Shown: in pieces, positions 43,608 to 54,547 of the stretch
Layout: the number at the start of each line of letters is the position of its first letter
Position numbering within the stretch: the first letter of the stretch is position 1
NCBI RefSeq assembly: GCF_003202035.1
Contig: NZ_QJKC01000010.1
Span: 1 to 64,000, forward strand
Length of the DNA stretch: 64,000 nucleotides
Source: Aquitalea magnusonii
Lineage (GTDB): Bacteria; Pseudomonadota; Gammaproteobacteria; Burkholderiales; Chromobacteriaceae
Reading direction: 5' to 3'
Notes under the pieces: model-generated
What the model saw: only the letters and a program-made list of their open reading frames with translations
What the model was told of the DNA's origin: nothing
Databases searched by the model: none
Position numbers and translations under genes: made by a program

Positions 43608-43637
43608 AAAGCCGCCATCACTGGCGGCTTTGTTTTA
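43608..43637. terminator. bidirectional terminator
   Basis: AAAGCCGCCA/TGGCGGCTTT stem, followed by GTTTTAT on the plus strand. It lies just past the acyltransferase stop codon. The stretch 43398-43607 holds no gene. Confidence 0.75.
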
Positions 43638-43652
43638 TCAGGGTAGATGGCT

Positions 43653-45746
43653 TCAGGGTTTGGCCAGCGGCTGCAAGGCCCAGTCGAATACCGGTTTGAA
43701 ATCGGCGGCCATGGAGCGCGCCATGCTGGCGGTGATGTGGTTTTTGTCCTGATAGCGGATGTGGCCGTTCTGGCTGGCGTAGCAGGTGGTGGCATCGCAG
43801 AAATGGTCGAAACCATCCCAGATGCGTACATTGGGCGCCTGGCTGGCCACCTGGCGCAGCATGGCCACCACGTCGGCGCGTTCTGCCTCGGCTTGCTGAC
43901 GGCTGACATTGCAGGCGGCAGCACCCAGCCGGATCACGCATTCCGGCGGCGAGCGCTGCATTTCCGGCTCCGGCAAGACCAGCACCAGCTTCAGCCCCAA
44001 TTGCTGCAGATAGGCCGCATTGCGCTGCAAAGCCTGCTGCAACACCGCCAGCGAGGTGGCGCGATCCAGCGGTGCCACGCCCACCTGTTTGTCCCACACG
44101 CTGTCCGGCAGGCCGTTCTGGCCGGCAGCCAGCACGGCAATGCTGTTTTCACCCGGTTTGTTGAGTGCGGCATAGCCGTTCCAGCGCACATTCATCAGCA
44201 CGCCACTGACGCCCTGTTGCTTGAGCTGCGGCAGTTCGTCGCGCACCGCACGGGAGAAATTGGTACACCAGGTGCGCAGCTTGCCCTCCCCCACCGGGGT
44301 GACATCCGGCAGCGGCGGGCAGCCGTGATACACCCGGCGCAGGATGGCAATGTGCTGTTGCTGTGCCAGGGTTGCATACAGCGGCATCAGGTGGTCGGTA
44401 TGCGAATCGCCCCAGGCTAGCAGCCTGACGGGGCCGTTGCGCTGGCCTTCCACGCACTGCGCCACCGGCGACAAGGGTAGTCCGTCCCTGGGCATGGCGC
44501 AGTTGCCGTGCATGACCATGGCATCACCTTTGGCTTGCAACAGTGCCTGATGGCCGGACCACGGCGCGCGTGGCAGCAGGAACATGGCCACATTACCCAG
44601 CAGCCACATGCCCACGATCATGGCAAAGCCGCTCCGCAGCGTGGCCTTGGTGGTACTGAAGGCACGCAGCTTTTTCTGGCGGATGGGCTGCTCGACATAG
44701 CGATAGCTCAGCCAGGCCAGCAGCAAGGCCAGCACCCCGCCCAGCAGCAGGTCGCGCGGCAGGCTGCGTTCGCCCAGTCCCCAGTAGCGGCCCAGCGCCA
44801 GCAGCGGCCAGTGCCACAGATAAAAGCCATAGGAGAGGATGCCGATGTCGGTCCAGGGCCGACGTGCAGCCAGACGACTGACAGGATTGTCCGCATTCAG
44901 CTGGCCGCCCAGCAGAAACAACACACTGCCCAGCACCGGCAACAGCACGATGACGCCGGGAAACACCATGGCTTCGTTCAGGCCCAGCACCGACCCCAGC
45001 AGCAGCAGCAGGCCGACGCCGCCAGCCAGCGCGGCATGCGGTTTCCAGCAGGCAGGCAGCGGGGTGATGGCCAGCAGCGCACCGGCGGCAAACTCCCAGG
45101 CACGGGTGGGCATCAGGTAAAAGGCACGCGGGGTTTCGTGATAGGACAACCACAGGCAATAAGCGAGCGAGGCGGCAAAAATCAGCCATAGCAGCGGTGG
45201 CAGGCTGCGTGCCACCTTGTCCGGCTGGCGGCCGCTCAGGCGGTACAGCCCCCACAAGATGAAGGGCCAGGCCAGGTAATACTGCTCTTCCACTGCCAGC
45301 GACCAGGTGTGCAGCATGACGGTGAGGTCGGAGGCGGAATTGAAGTAATCAAAGGCATGCTGGAGGAAGTGCAGGTTGGCCGACAGCAGGGCCACGCCGC
45401 GGATTTCCCGGCCCAGCTTGTTCTGGTCATCCGGTAACAGCACAAAGTAGGACAGCAGCAAGACCACGCATACCATCAGCAACAGCGCCGGCCCCAGACG
45501 GCGAAAACGCCGGGCATAAAAAGCCTTGAAGTCGATGCGGCCCTGGCTGAGCAGTTCCTGCCGCAGCAAACCGCTGATCAGGAAGCCGGAAATGACAAAA
45601 AAGATATCCACCCCGACAAAACCACCGCCAAAACCTGGCACGCCGATGTGGAACAGCACCACGGCCAGCACGGCCAGGGCACGCAGGCCATCAATATCAG
45701 GGCGGTAACTGCCAGCATTGACGCTGGAACTGAGGTGAAGGGACAT
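43653..45746 (-). CDS. membrane acyltransferase with C-terminal SGNH domain (OafA/YrhL-type)
   Basis: 697 aa. The N-terminal acyltransferase-3 domain (about 15-370) has about ten to eleven membrane helices and the family motifs RPDIDGLRALAVLAVVLFH (with the HxG region), FFVISGFL and RRFRRLGPALLL. The periplasmic C-terminal SGNH-hydrolase-like domain (about 430-697) has LLAWGDSHTDHLMPLYATL and a late DxxH-like DGFDHFCD. Such proteins O-acetylate lipopolysaccharide, peptidoglycan or exopolysaccharide. The start at 45746 (MSLHLSSSVNAGSYRPDIDG) fits the family; an upstream extension is open but has no ribosome site. Target glycan unknown. Confidence 0.87.
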   Translation of the reverse strand: MSLHLSSSVNAGSYRPDIDGLRALAVLAVVLFHIGVPGFGGGFVGVDIFFVISGFLISGLLRQELLSQGRIDFKAFYARRFRRLGPALLLMVCVVLLLSYFVLLPDDQNKLGREIRGVALLSANLHFLQHAFDYFNSASDLTVMLHTWSLAVEEQYYLAWPFILWGLYRLSGRQPDKVARSLPPLLWLIFAASLAYCLWLSYHETPRAFYLMPTRAWEFAAGALLAITPLPACWKPHAALAGGVGLLLLLGSVLGLNEAMVFPGVIVLLPVLGSVLFLLGGQLNADNPVSRLAARRPWTDIGILSYGFYLWHWPLLALGRYWGLGERSLPRDLLLGGVLALLLAWLSYRYVEQPIRQKKLRAFSTTKATLRSGFAMIVGMWLLGNVAMFLLPRAPWSGHQALLQAKGDAMVMHGNCAMPRDGLPLSPVAQCVEGQRNGPVRLLAWGDSHTDHLMPLYATLAQQQHIAILRRVYHGCPPLPDVTPVGEGKLRTWCTNFSRAVRDELPQLKQQGVSGVLMNVRWNGYAALNKPGENSIAVLAAGQNGLPDSVWDKQVGVAPLDRATSLAVLQQALQRNAAYLQQLGLKLVLVLPEPEMQRSPPECVIRLGAAACNVSRQQAEAERADVVAMLRQVASQAPNVRIWDGFDHFCDATTCYASQNGHIRYQDKNHITASMARSMAADFKPVFDWALQPLAKP

Positions 45747-46012
45747 GATCAAAGTGGCCGCACCGGACAAGCAGCAAGCTGGATCGATCGCCATCGATCC
45801 GCCATGATGTTGAACAGAGTGCGCAGACAGTAAAAGAGCCGCCCATTGTATAGCGCCATCACCACCGGTAAAAGCAGCCATGCGTCTTGCGGCACCAGAT
45901 GGAAGCGCACCGGCCAGCGTCGCCTGGCAGATTTGTTAAGTTATTTGACAGAATGCCAGCGCAGCCTGCTTAGCTGGTATATCTGCAAGTCTACCCGTAG
46001 CAGGATGCCGCC

Positions 46013-46870
46013 ATGCGCTTTGCCATTACCCTCACCGACCGTTTCAAGGTATTGCTGGACACTGCCTTGCAGGCAGGCTGGCAGCCGTTGAAAATCTTCA
46101 CCTCACCACTGGACGGCAAGATCCATGACAACCGCCAGGTGATCGAGCAGGCGGCCCGGCTGGGCATCCCCGTGCAGCTATCCCCGATCACCGAGGCCGA
46201 TCTGGCCGCGCTGGCGGCGCAAGGCTGTGAAACCTTGCTGCTGGGCAGCTACGACTGGCGGGTACCCAATTGGCGGCCTTATCTGGCCCATGCGGTGAAT
46301 TTCCATCCTTCGCCACTGCCGGAGGCGCGCGGGCCGTTTCCGCTAGTGCGGGCGATTCTGGAGCAAAAGGCGGAGTGGGGCGTGAGCTGCCATGTGGTAG
46401 AGCAGGATTTTGACAGCGGTGCGCTGCTGGACCGGCAGCTGTTTGCCATGGCTGCGGACGAAACGCTGAACACGCTGGAGTGGAAATGCCAGCTGGCGCT
46501 GGAGCAGTTGGCCCGTCGCGTCATCGCGGACTTCCCCACCCTGTGGCAGCAGGCTCAGCCACAGGGGCCGGGCAGCTACTGGCCACGCTGGAGCGAGGCC
46601 GAGCGCATGCTGGACCTGAGCGGCCCGCTGGCCACCATCCAGCGTCAGTTGCGCGCCTTTGGCGACATCAACTGTCTGGCCGAAGCCAATGGCGTGGGCT
46701 TTGTGGTGCATCGTGCGCAGGGCTGGCTGGAGACGCATTCCTTCAAGCCCGGCAGCCTGGTGCGCAGCGTGGACCTGTCCATGCTGTTTGCCGTGGCGGA
46801 CGGCTTTCTGGTGATCAGTGAATGGAGTGTACAGGCGCCGGGGGTGGTGAGCGGTCGGCGGCCGTTCTGA
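46013..46870 (+). CDS. formyltransferase-family protein (methionyl-tRNA formyltransferase-like)
   Basis: 285 aa. Formyl transferase fold: MRFAITLTDRFKVLLDTALQAGWQPLKIFTSP at the N-terminus, the catalytic block VNFHPSPLPEARGPFPLVRAI (Asn and His of the N-x-H...D triad) and GVSCHVVEQDFDSGALL, then a C-terminal part like the Fmt C-domain (SEAERMLDLSGPLATIQRQLRAFG). It is shorter than Fmt (about 310-315) and lies away from def/fmt. More probably a formyltransferase acting on a sugar, siderophore or amino acid than housekeeping Fmt. The start GCCGCC-ATG has no strong ribosome site. Confidence 0.75.
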   Translation: MRFAITLTDRFKVLLDTALQAGWQPLKIFTSPLDGKIHDNRQVIEQAARLGIPVQLSPITEADLAALAAQGCETLLLGSYDWRVPNWRPYLAHAVNFHPSPLPEARGPFPLVRAILEQKAEWGVSCHVVEQDFDSGALLDRQLFAMAADETLNTLEWKCQLALEQLARRVIADFPTLWQQAQPQGPGSYWPRWSEAERMLDLSGPLATIQRQLRAFGDINCLAEANGVGFVVHRAQGWLETHSFKPGSLVRSVDLSMLFAVADGFLVISEWSVQAPGVVSGRRPF

Positions 46871-46899
46871 GGCCGCTCAGCCAGCTGCTTATCTCATGC

Positions 46900-46924
46900 A
46901 AAACAGCCCTTGGCGGGCTGTTTT
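46900..46924. terminator. bidirectional terminator between the formyltransferase and the efflux operon
   Basis: A perfect 10-bp stem AAAACAGCCC/GGGCTGTTTT with a 5-nt loop lies between converging genes. Confidence 0.88.
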
Positions 46925-46944
46925 GTGTTGGGTCAGGGCCGGCA

Positions 46945-48330
46945 TCACCACTTGCCGCCCAGGGCAGCCACCAGCGCAACACTGGCGGTGTACTGGCGGT
47001 TTTTCACGCTCCATAGCGTATTTTCGGCACTAATGCGGCTGTTTTGCGCCGTCAGCACATTCAGATAGCTCACCACTCCGGCACGATACTGGTTCAGGGT
47101 GATGCTTTCCGCCCTTTGCGCGGCCTGCAGTGCAGACTGCTGGTATTGCACCTCCTCCTGCAACAGCGACTGCGCGGACAGATTGTCCTCCACCGCCTGG
47201 AAAGCACCCAGCACGGTCTGGCGATAGCTGGCCACGCTGGCGTCGTAGCTGGCAATGGCCGCGGCGGTCTGTGCCCGGCGCAAGCCACCGTCAAACAGCG
47301 TCATGGCCAGCTGCGGCCCCACACTCCAGATGCGATTGGGCAGGCTGACCCAGTCGGCAAAACTGCTGCCCTTGTAGCCGCCGCTGGCGGACAGGGTGAG
47401 CGTGGGGAAATAGGCCGCTTTGGCGATGCCGATTTCAGCATTGGCCTCGGCCACTGCCCGTTCGGCGGCGGCAATATCCGGGCGACGCTCCAGCAAGGTG
47501 GAGGGCAGACCCGGTGGCAATTGGGGCAGATGGGGCAGGGTCTGGCTGACCGGCAGCGAGAAGCTGGCCGGGGCCACGCCCAGTGCGGCGGCAATGGCGT
47601 GCTCGAGCTGGGCGCGGCTCAGCTGCTTGTCCACGCGGGCGGCCTGGGCGCTTTTCCAGCTGCTTTCCGCTTGGGCCACGCTGTCATCCGACACCATGCC
47701 CACGGCAAACTGATTGCGGGTGAGCTGCAGGTTTTGCAGCAGATTGGCCTCGCTGTCCTGCAATTGCTTCAGCTGCACATCGGCCACCACCAGTTGCAGA
47801 TAGGCGGTGGCCAGCTGGGCCTGGCTGCTCAGGCGAATGGCTTCCAGCTGGGCGGCACTGGCCGCTTCCTTGGCACTGCCCGCCTCCACGGCACGACGTA
47901 CCGTGCCCCACAGGTCGACTTCCCAGCTGGCCGTTGCCGCCAGATTGTATTGATTGCTGACATTGCCACCGGCGCTGCTGACGCCGTGACTCTTGCTGGC
48001 GCTGAGGCCCAGTGTTGGCCACAGGCTGGCTTCGGCCTGATCCAGCAAGGCACGGGCATTACGGTAATTGGCCTCGGCCTGGGCAATGGTGGGGCTTTGC
48101 CGGTTGAGCGTGGCCATCAGCTCATTCAGCTGCGGGTCCTGATAAACCTCCCACCAGTTACCACGCGGGCTGGCGTCTTGCGGGCTGGCACTCTTCCAGC
48201 GGCCGTCTTCCTTGAAAGCCGCGGGGATATCCATCCTGGGCCTGGTGTAGTCGGGGCCGATGGCGCAGCCCGCCAGCATCATGGCCATCAGGCAGGCGGC
48301 CAGCGCCGGTCGCGTGGATAAAGCAGTCAT
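46945..48330 (-). CDS. RND efflux outer-membrane channel (NodT/OprM family lipoprotein)
   Basis: 461 aa. Lipoprotein signal with lipobox MLAGC, then CAIGPDYTRPRMDIPAAF, the family start. Two repeats of the outer-membrane efflux (TolC-like) domain follow, with the typical NYRNARALLDQAEASLWPTLGLSASKS and AYFPTLTLSASGGYKG segments and long coiled-coil regions. It is the outer-membrane exit duct. The start at 48330 is used because AAGGA lies 9 nt upstream. It starts just past the mdtC-like stop, in the same operon. Confidence 0.9.
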   Translation of the reverse strand: MTALSTRPALAACLMAMMLAGCAIGPDYTRPRMDIPAAFKEDGRWKSASPQDASPRGNWWEVYQDPQLNELMATLNRQSPTIAQAEANYRNARALLDQAEASLWPTLGLSASKSHGVSSAGGNVSNQYNLAATASWEVDLWGTVRRAVEAGSAKEAASAAQLEAIRLSSQAQLATAYLQLVVADVQLKQLQDSEANLLQNLQLTRNQFAVGMVSDDSVAQAESSWKSAQAARVDKQLSRAQLEHAIAAALGVAPASFSLPVSQTLPHLPQLPPGLPSTLLERRPDIAAAERAVAEANAEIGIAKAAYFPTLTLSASGGYKGSSFADWVSLPNRIWSVGPQLAMTLFDGGLRRAQTAAAIASYDASVASYRQTVLGAFQAVEDNLSAQSLLQEEVQYQQSALQAAQRAESITLNQYRAGVVSYLNVLTAQNSRISAENTLWSVKNRQYTASVALVAALGGKW

Positions 48331-48335
48331 GCGCG

Positions 48336-51300
48336 TCATTCCTTGTGTCCTGCAGCAGCGTGCGCCCGTGCGCTGTCGCGCCATTGCTGGCACCACAGAC
48401 GGAAACGGTCCAGATAAAGGTAAACCACCGGCGTGGTATAGAGGGTCAGCAGCTGGCTGAGCAGCAAGCCGCCGACGATGGAAATGCCCAGCGGCGTGCG
48501 CATCTCGGCACCGTCGCCATGGCCCAGTGCCAGCGGCAGTGCGCCAAACAGCGCGGCCAGCGTGGTCATCATGATGGGGCGGAAGCGCAGCAGGCAGGCT
48601 TGCAGAATGGCCTCGTGCGAGCTGAGGCCCTGTTCGCGCTCGGCGGTGAGGGCAAAGTCGATCATCATGATGGCATTTTTCTTGACGATGCCGATCAGCA
48701 GCAGCACGCCGATCAGCGCAATGATGTTGAATTCGCCGCCAGTGGCCAGCAGCGCCAGCAAGGCCCCTACCCCGGCCGAGGGCAGCGTGGACAGGATGGT
48801 CAGTGGATGCACCACGCTTTCATACAGCATGCCCAGCACGATATACACCGCCACCAGTGCCGCCAGAATCAGCATGGGCTGGCTATCCAGCGAATCCTGG
48901 AAAGACTTGGCCGTGCCCTGGAAGCTGCCGTGTATCGACGAGGGCAGGCCGATTGCGGCGGTGGCCTTGTCGATGGCGGCGGTGGCATCGGACAGCGAGC
49001 TGCCCGGTGGCAGGTTGAAGGACAGCGTGGTGGCGGCAAACTGGCTCTGGTGGTTGACCGATAGCGAGGTATTGGTCGGTTCCCAGCGGGCAAAGGCCGA
49101 CAGCGGGGTCGGGCTGCCGGAGGGCGTCTGCAGATAGATGCTGCGCAGGCCTTCCGGGTTCTGCCAGAACTGCGGCGCTACTTCCAGCACCACATGGTAC
49201 TGGTTGAGCGGGTTGTAGATGGTGGACACCTGGCGCTGGCCAAAGGCATCGTTCAGCACCGCGTCGACCTGCGACTGGGTCAGCCCCAGCCGCGCCATGG
49301 CATCGCGGTCAAAGGTCAGCGTGGTTTGCAGGCCCTTGATTTCCTGGTCGCTGCTGATGTCCGCCAGCATCGGCAGCTTTTGCAGCGCCTGCTGTACCTT
49401 GGGCGTCCAGCTGCGCAAGGCGTTCAGGTCATCACCCTGCAAGGTGTACTGGTACTGGGCATTGGCCGCCCGGCCGCCGATGCGGATATCCTGCACCGAC
49501 TGCAAGAACAGCTGCGCGCCGGGCTCGCGCGCCAGCCGCTTGCGCAGGCGGGCAATGACCTGGTCCGCCGATTCGCTGCGTTGTCCCAGCGGCTTGAGGC
49601 TGACAAACATATTGGCGGTATTGCGCTGGCCGCCACCGGTAAAGCCGATCACCTTGTCCACCGCCGGGTCCTGCCCCACCACGTCGATAAAGCGCTGCAG
49701 TTTCTGCTGCATGGCCTGGAAGGAAATGCTCTGGTCGGCCTTGATCATGCCGGTGAGGCGGCCGGTATCCTGCTGCGGGAAAAAGCCCTTGGGCACGATC
49801 ACGTACAGATAGACATTCAGCGCAATGGTGGCGCCCAGTATCAGCATCATCAGCGGGCCATGGCGCAAGGCCCAGCCCAGACTGCGCCGATAGCCGGCCA
49901 GCATGCGCTCGAACAGGTTTTCACTCCAGCGGAACCAGCGGCCCGGCGGCCGTTCGGCATGCGGTTTGAGCCAGCGCGCGCACAGCATGGGCGTGGTGGT
50001 GAGCGACACCAGCAGCGACACCATGATGGCCACCGACAAGGTAACGGCGAACTCGCGGAACAGCCGGCCAATGATGCCGCCCATCATCAGGATGGGAATG
50101 AACACCGCAATCAGCGAAATGCTCATCGACAGCACGGTAAAGCCCACCTCGCGCGCGCCCTGCAGCGCCGCCTGCAAGGGTTTCATGCCGTTTTCGATAT
50201 GGCGGGCAATGTTTTCCAGCACCACGATGGTGTCGTCCACCACGAAACCGGTGGCGATGGTCAGCGCCATCAGGCTGAGGTTGTTGAGCGAAAAGCCGCA
50301 CAGATACATCACCGCGAAGGTGCCCACCAGCGACACTGGCACGGTGATGGCGGGAATGGCGGTGGCGCGGCCATTACGCAAGAACAGGAAAACCACCAGG
50401 ATGACCAGCGCGATGGAAATGAGCAGCGAACGCTCCACCTCGGACAGCGAGGCACGAATGGTGGAGGTGCGGTCCATCACCACCTGCATCTTGATGGCGG
50501 CGGGAATCGACGCCTGCAGCTGCGGCAGCAAGGCATTCACCCGGTCTACCGTTTCGATGATGTTGGCGCCCGGCTGGCGGAACAGGATGATCATCACCGC
50601 CGGCTGCCTGCCCAAGAGGCCGGCATTGCGCACATCCAGTACCGAATCCTTTACCTCGGCCACATCCGCCACCCGCACCGCCGCGCCGTTTTTATAACTG
50701 ACCACCAGCGGCAGATAGTCGCTGGCCTTGCCGGCCTGGTCATTGGCCTGCACCTGCCAGTGGCGCTGTTCGTCTTCCAGATAGCCCTTGGGCCGGTTGG
50801 CATTGGTGCTGGTGATGGCGGCGCGCACCGTTTCCATGCCGATACCGTAATGGTTCAGCTGCAGCGGATTCATTTCCACCCGTACCGCCGGCTGCGCCCC
50901 GCCACCGATATTGACATCGCCAATGCCCTCCACCTGCGCCAGCTTCTGGCCGAGGATGGAGTCGGCGGCATCATACATCTGGCCACGGGTCAGCGAGTCG
51001 GAGGTGAGGCCGATGATCATGATGGGCGCGTCGGCCGGGTTCACCTTGCGATAGGTCGGGTTGGACGGCATGCCGGTGGGCAACAGCGAACGGGCGGCAT
51101 TGATGGCCGCCTGCACATCGCGGGCCGCGCCGTTGATGTCGCGGTTAAGGTCGAATTGCAGGGTGATGCGCGAGGAAGCCAGCGAGCTGGACGAGGTGAT
51201 TTCAGTCACCCCGGCAATGCGCCCCAGCGCCCGTTCCAGCGGTGTGGCCACGGTGGCGGCCATGGTTTCCGGGCTGGCGCCGGGCAGCTTGGCGCTGACC

Positions 51301-51437
51301 GAGATGGTGGGAAAATCCACCTGCGGCAAGGGCGACACCGGCAGCAGCTTGAAGGCGAGGAAACCCGCCAGCAGGATGGCCAGTGTCAGCAGCGTGGTGG
51401 CAATCGGCCGGCGGATGAAAGGGGCGGACGGAATCAT
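48336..51437 (-). CDS. mdtC: RND multidrug efflux transporter, MdtC-like
   Basis: 1033 aa, full-length HAE-1 RND inner-membrane pump: first TM at 10-30 ([21 protein letters not shown]), large periplasmic loops and a TM4 block [36 protein letters not shown], which has the charged residues of the proton relay. It forms a B2C heterotrimer with the neighbouring MdtB-like subunit, as in E. coli MdtABC. Overlaps the end of the mdtB-like gene by 4 bp (ATGA). Substrates, probably bile salts, novobiocin or metals, cannot be read from sequence. Confidence 0.92.
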   Translation of the reverse strand: MIPSAPFIRRPIATTLLTLAILLAGFLAFKLLPVSPLPQVDFPTISVSAKLPGASPETMAATVATPLERALGRIAGVTEITSSSSLASSRITLQFDLNRDINGAARDVQAAINAARSLLPTGMPSNPTYRKVNPADAPIMIIGLTSDSLTRGQMYDAADSILGQKLAQVEGIGDVNIGGGAQPAVRVEMNPLQLNHYGIGMETVRAAITSTNANRPKGYLEDEQRHWQVQANDQAGKASDYLPLVVSYKNGAAVRVADVAEVKDSVLDVRNAGLLGRQPAVMIILFRQPGANIIETVDRVNALLPQLQASIPAAIKMQVVMDRTSTIRASLSEVERSLLISIALVILVVFLFLRNGRATAIPAITVPVSLVGTFAVMYLCGFSLNNLSLMALTIATGFVVDDTIVVLENIARHIENGMKPLQAALQGAREVGFTVLSMSISLIAVFIPILMMGGIIGRLFREFAVTLSVAIMVSLLVSLTTTPMLCARWLKPHAERPPGRWFRWSENLFERMLAGYRRSLGWALRHGPLMMLILGATIALNVYLYVIVPKGFFPQQDTGRLTGMIKADQSISFQAMQQKLQRFIDVVGQDPAVDKVIGFTGGGQRNTANMFVSLKPLGQRSESADQVIARLRKRLAREPGAQLFLQSVQDIRIGGRAANAQYQYTLQGDDLNALRSWTPKVQQALQKLPMLADISSDQEIKGLQTTLTFDRDAMARLGLTQSQVDAVLNDAFGQRQVSTIYNPLNQYHVVLEVAPQFWQNPEGLRSIYLQTPSGSPTPLSAFARWEPTNTSLSVNHQSQFAATTLSFNLPPGSSLSDATAAIDKATAAIGLPSSIHGSFQGTAKSFQDSLDSQPMLILAALVAVYIVLGMLYESVVHPLTILSTLPSAGVGALLALLATGGEFNIIALIGVLLLIGIVKKNAIMMIDFALTAEREQGLSSHEAILQACLLRFRPIMMTTLAALFGALPLALGHGDGAEMRTPLGISIVGGLLLSQLLTLYTTPVVYLYLDRFRLWCQQWRDSARAHAAAGHKE

Positions 51438-54400
51438 GACCCGGCCTCATCCACCGCGATTTCCGGCGGGCGACGGAAACGGCGTGCCAGCCGGTCGAAG
51501 GCCAGGTAGATCACCGGCGTGGTAAACAGCGTCAGCACCTGGCTGACCATCAGGCCGCCCACCATGGTCACCCCCAGCGGCGAGCGCAGCTCGGAACCCA
51601 TGCCGCCACCCAGCATCAGCGGCAGCGCACCCAGCAGCGCCGCCATGGTGGTCATCAGGATGGGGCGGAAGCGCAGCAGGCAGGCCTGGTAGATGGCATC
51701 ACGCGGGCTCATGCCCTGCTCACGCTCGGCCTCCAGCGCAAAGTCGATCATCATGATGGCGTTTTTCTTGACGATGCCGATCAGCAGGATGATGCCGATG
51801 ATGGCGATCACCGACAGGTCGTTGCCCGATACCAGCAAGGCCAGCAAGGCGCCGATGCCGGCCGAGGGTAGCGTGGACAAGATGGTAATGGGATGAATAT
51901 AGCTCTCGTACAGCACGCCCAGCACGATATACATGGTGACGATGGCCGCCAGGATCAGCCACAGCGTGTTGCTGAGCGAAGCCTGGAAGGCCAGCGCCGC
52001 GCCCTGGAACTTGGTATCGAGGCTGGCTGGCATGCCCAGCTCGGCCTCGGCCTGACGGATGGCCTCCACCGCCGGCCCCAGTGCCGCCCCCTTGGCCAGG
52101 TTGAACGACACCGTGGTGGTGGGGAACTGCCCCAGATGGTTGATGGTGAGCGCGGTGGGACGCTCCTCGATGCTGGCCACGGTATCCAGCGGCACCGGGC
52201 CGCCACTGGCGGTGGGCACATAAATGCCCTTGAGCGACAGCGGGCCGCGCTGGCTTTGCGCATCCACCTCCAGCACCACGCGGTACTGGTTGGTCTGGGT
52301 GAAGATGGTGGAAATCAGCCGCTGGCCAAAGGCATCGTACAGCGCATTGTCGATGGCGGCGGTGGTGACCCCCAGCCGGGCGGCCGCATCACGGTTGATA
52401 TTGACATAGGCTTGCAAGCCCTTGTCCTGCAAGTCGCTGGCGACATCGGCCAGCTCCGGCAACTGGTTCAGCTTGTGCACCAGCCTGGGCACCCACAGCG
52501 ACAGGTCGTCCGGGCTGGTGGCCTGCAGGGTGAACTGATACTGGGTGCGGCTGACGCGGGTGTCGATGGACAGATCCTGCACCGGCTGCAGATACAGCGA
52601 CATGCCCGGCACATCGGCCGCGTGCTGCTGCAAGCGCGCCAGCACGGTGCGGATGTCATCGCGCTCGTCCTTGGGCTTGAGGTTGATCTGCAAGCGGCCA
52701 CTATTGAGCGAGGCATTATTGCCATCCACCCCGATAAACGATGACAGGCTGTCCACCGCCGGGTCTTTCAGCAAGACTTCGGCCAGTTGCTGCTGCTTCT
52801 GTGCCATGGCCGCAAAGGAAATGGTTTGCGCCGCCTCGCTGCTACCCATGATGGCCCCGGTGTCCTGCAGCGGGAAAAAGCCCTTGGGCACGGCCATATA
52901 CAGCAAGACCGTCATCACCAGTGTGCCTGCGGCCACCAGCAAGGTGAGCTTTTGCCGCTGCAGCACCCAGCTGAGCATCTGGCCGTAACGGGCAATGATG
53001 CGGTCGAAAAAGGCGCCGCTGGCATGGTAGAAACGGCCCTGTTTGTCCTCCGGCACATGCTTGAGCAGGCGGGCGCACATCATCGGCGTCAAGGTCAGCG
53101 AAATGAAGGCGGAAATCAGGATGGACACCGCCAGGGTGATGGCAAACTCGCGGAACAAGCGCCCCACCACATCCCCCATGAACAACAGCGGAATCAGCAC
53201 GGCAATCAGCGAAAAGGTGAGCGAGATGATGGTGAAGCCGATCTGCTGCGAGCCCTTCAGCGCTGCGGCCAGCGGTTTTTCGCCCTCCTCGATGTAGCGG
53301 GCGATGTTTTCGATCATCACGATGGCATCGTCCACCACAAAACCGGTGGCAATGGTCAGCGCCATCAGGGTGAGGTTGTTGATGGAAAAGCCGGTGAGGT
53401 ACATCACGCCAAAGGTGCCGACCAGCGACAGCGGCACGGCCACGGCGGGAATGATGGTGGCCGGCACATTGCGCAGGAAGACAAAGATCACCATCACCAC
53501 CAGCGCAATGGCCAGCAGCAGCTCGAATTCGACATCTTTTACCGAGGCACGGATGGTGACAGTGCGGTCACTCAGCACTTTCACATCCACCGCACCCGGC
53601 AGGCTGCCTTGCAATTGCGGCAGCAGCGCCTTGATGCGGTCGGTCACCTGGATCACATTGGCACCCGGCTGGCGCTGCACATTGAGGATGATGGACGGCG
53701 TGTTGCCGGCCCAGGCGGCCAGGCGCAGGTTTTCCGCCGCATCCACCACCTTGGCCACATCACGCAGCCGCACCGCGGCACCGTTCTGGTAGGCCACGAT
53801 GACGTCCTTATACTCCTCGGCCGATTTCAGCTGGTCGTTGCCATCCACGGTGGAAGCCTGCTGCGGGCCATCAAAACTGCCCTTGGCCTGATTGACGTTG
53901 GCATTGCCGATGGCGGTGCGGATGTCTTCCAGCGTCAGGCCGCGCGCGGCCAGCGCCTTGGGATTGCTCTGGATGCGTACCGCAGGCCGCTGGCCACCGC
54001 TGAGGCTGACCAGGCCCACGCCCGGCACTTGCGACAGCTTTTGTGCCAGCCGGGTATCGACCAGGTCTTCCAGCTTGGTCAGCGGCAGGGTATCCGAGCT
54101 GACGGCAATGGTGAGGATGGGCGTATCGGCCGGGTTCACCTTGTTGTAGATCGGTGGATTGGGCAGGTCGCTTGGCAAGAGATTACCCGCCGCGTTGATG
54201 GCGGCCTGCACTTCTTGTTCCGCCACGTCCAGCGTCAGCTCCAGGCTGAACTGCAGGGTGATCACCGAAGCGCCACCGGAGCTGGTGGAGGTCATCTGGG
54301 CGAGACCAGGCATCTGGCCGAACTGCCGCTCCAGCGGTGCCGTGATGGAAGAGGTGATGACCTCCGGGCTGGCGCCCGGATACTGGGTCACCACCTGGAT

Positions 54401-54532
54401 GGTGGGATAGTCCACCTCGGGTAGCGCCGATACCGGCAGCAGCTTCCAGGCGACGATGCCGGTCAGCAGGATGGCCAGCATCAGCAAGGTGGTGGCCACC
54501 GGCCGCAGAATGAAGGGACGTGAGGGGTTCAT
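51434..54532 (-). CDS. mdtB: RND multidrug efflux transporter, MdtB-like
   Basis: 1032 aa, HAE-1 RND pump, partner of the next gene. N-terminal [47 protein letters not shown] is the family start. TM4 reads [36 protein letters not shown] with the paired Asp residues of the proton relay. The periplasmic porter and docking loops are complete. Translationally coupled to mdtC and 15 bp downstream of the fusion protein gene. Confidence 0.92.
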   Translation of the reverse strand: MNPSRPFILRPVATTLLMLAILLTGIVAWKLLPVSALPEVDYPTIQVVTQYPGASPEVITSSITAPLERQFGQMPGLAQMTSTSSGGASVITLQFSLELTLDVAEQEVQAAINAAGNLLPSDLPNPPIYNKVNPADTPILTIAVSSDTLPLTKLEDLVDTRLAQKLSQVPGVGLVSLSGGQRPAVRIQSNPKALAARGLTLEDIRTAIGNANVNQAKGSFDGPQQASTVDGNDQLKSAEEYKDVIVAYQNGAAVRLRDVAKVVDAAENLRLAAWAGNTPSIILNVQRQPGANVIQVTDRIKALLPQLQGSLPGAVDVKVLSDRTVTIRASVKDVEFELLLAIALVVMVIFVFLRNVPATIIPAVAVPLSLVGTFGVMYLTGFSINNLTLMALTIATGFVVDDAIVMIENIARYIEEGEKPLAAALKGSQQIGFTIISLTFSLIAVLIPLLFMGDVVGRLFREFAITLAVSILISAFISLTLTPMMCARLLKHVPEDKQGRFYHASGAFFDRIIARYGQMLSWVLQRQKLTLLVAAGTLVMTVLLYMAVPKGFFPLQDTGAIMGSSEAAQTISFAAMAQKQQQLAEVLLKDPAVDSLSSFIGVDGNNASLNSGRLQINLKPKDERDDIRTVLARLQQHAADVPGMSLYLQPVQDLSIDTRVSRTQYQFTLQATSPDDLSLWVPRLVHKLNQLPELADVASDLQDKGLQAYVNINRDAAARLGVTTAAIDNALYDAFGQRLISTIFTQTNQYRVVLEVDAQSQRGPLSLKGIYVPTASGGPVPLDTVASIEERPTALTINHLGQFPTTTVSFNLAKGAALGPAVEAIRQAEAELGMPASLDTKFQGAALAFQASLSNTLWLILAAIVTMYIVLGVLYESYIHPITILSTLPSAGIGALLALLVSGNDLSVIAIIGIILLIGIVKKNAIMMIDFALEAEREQGMSPRDAIYQACLLRFRPILMTTMAALLGALPLMLGGGMGSELRSPLGVTMVGGLMVSQVLTLFTTPVIYLAFDRLARRFRRPPEIAVDEAGS

Positions 54533-54547
54533 GCCGTCATCCTGCGC

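Noticed and set aside
49194-51509. 771-codon open frame opposite the MdtC-like gene
   Set aside because: Low-complexity His/Gln/Gly translation typical of an antisense frame in high-G+C DNA; the minus-strand RND pump is full-length.
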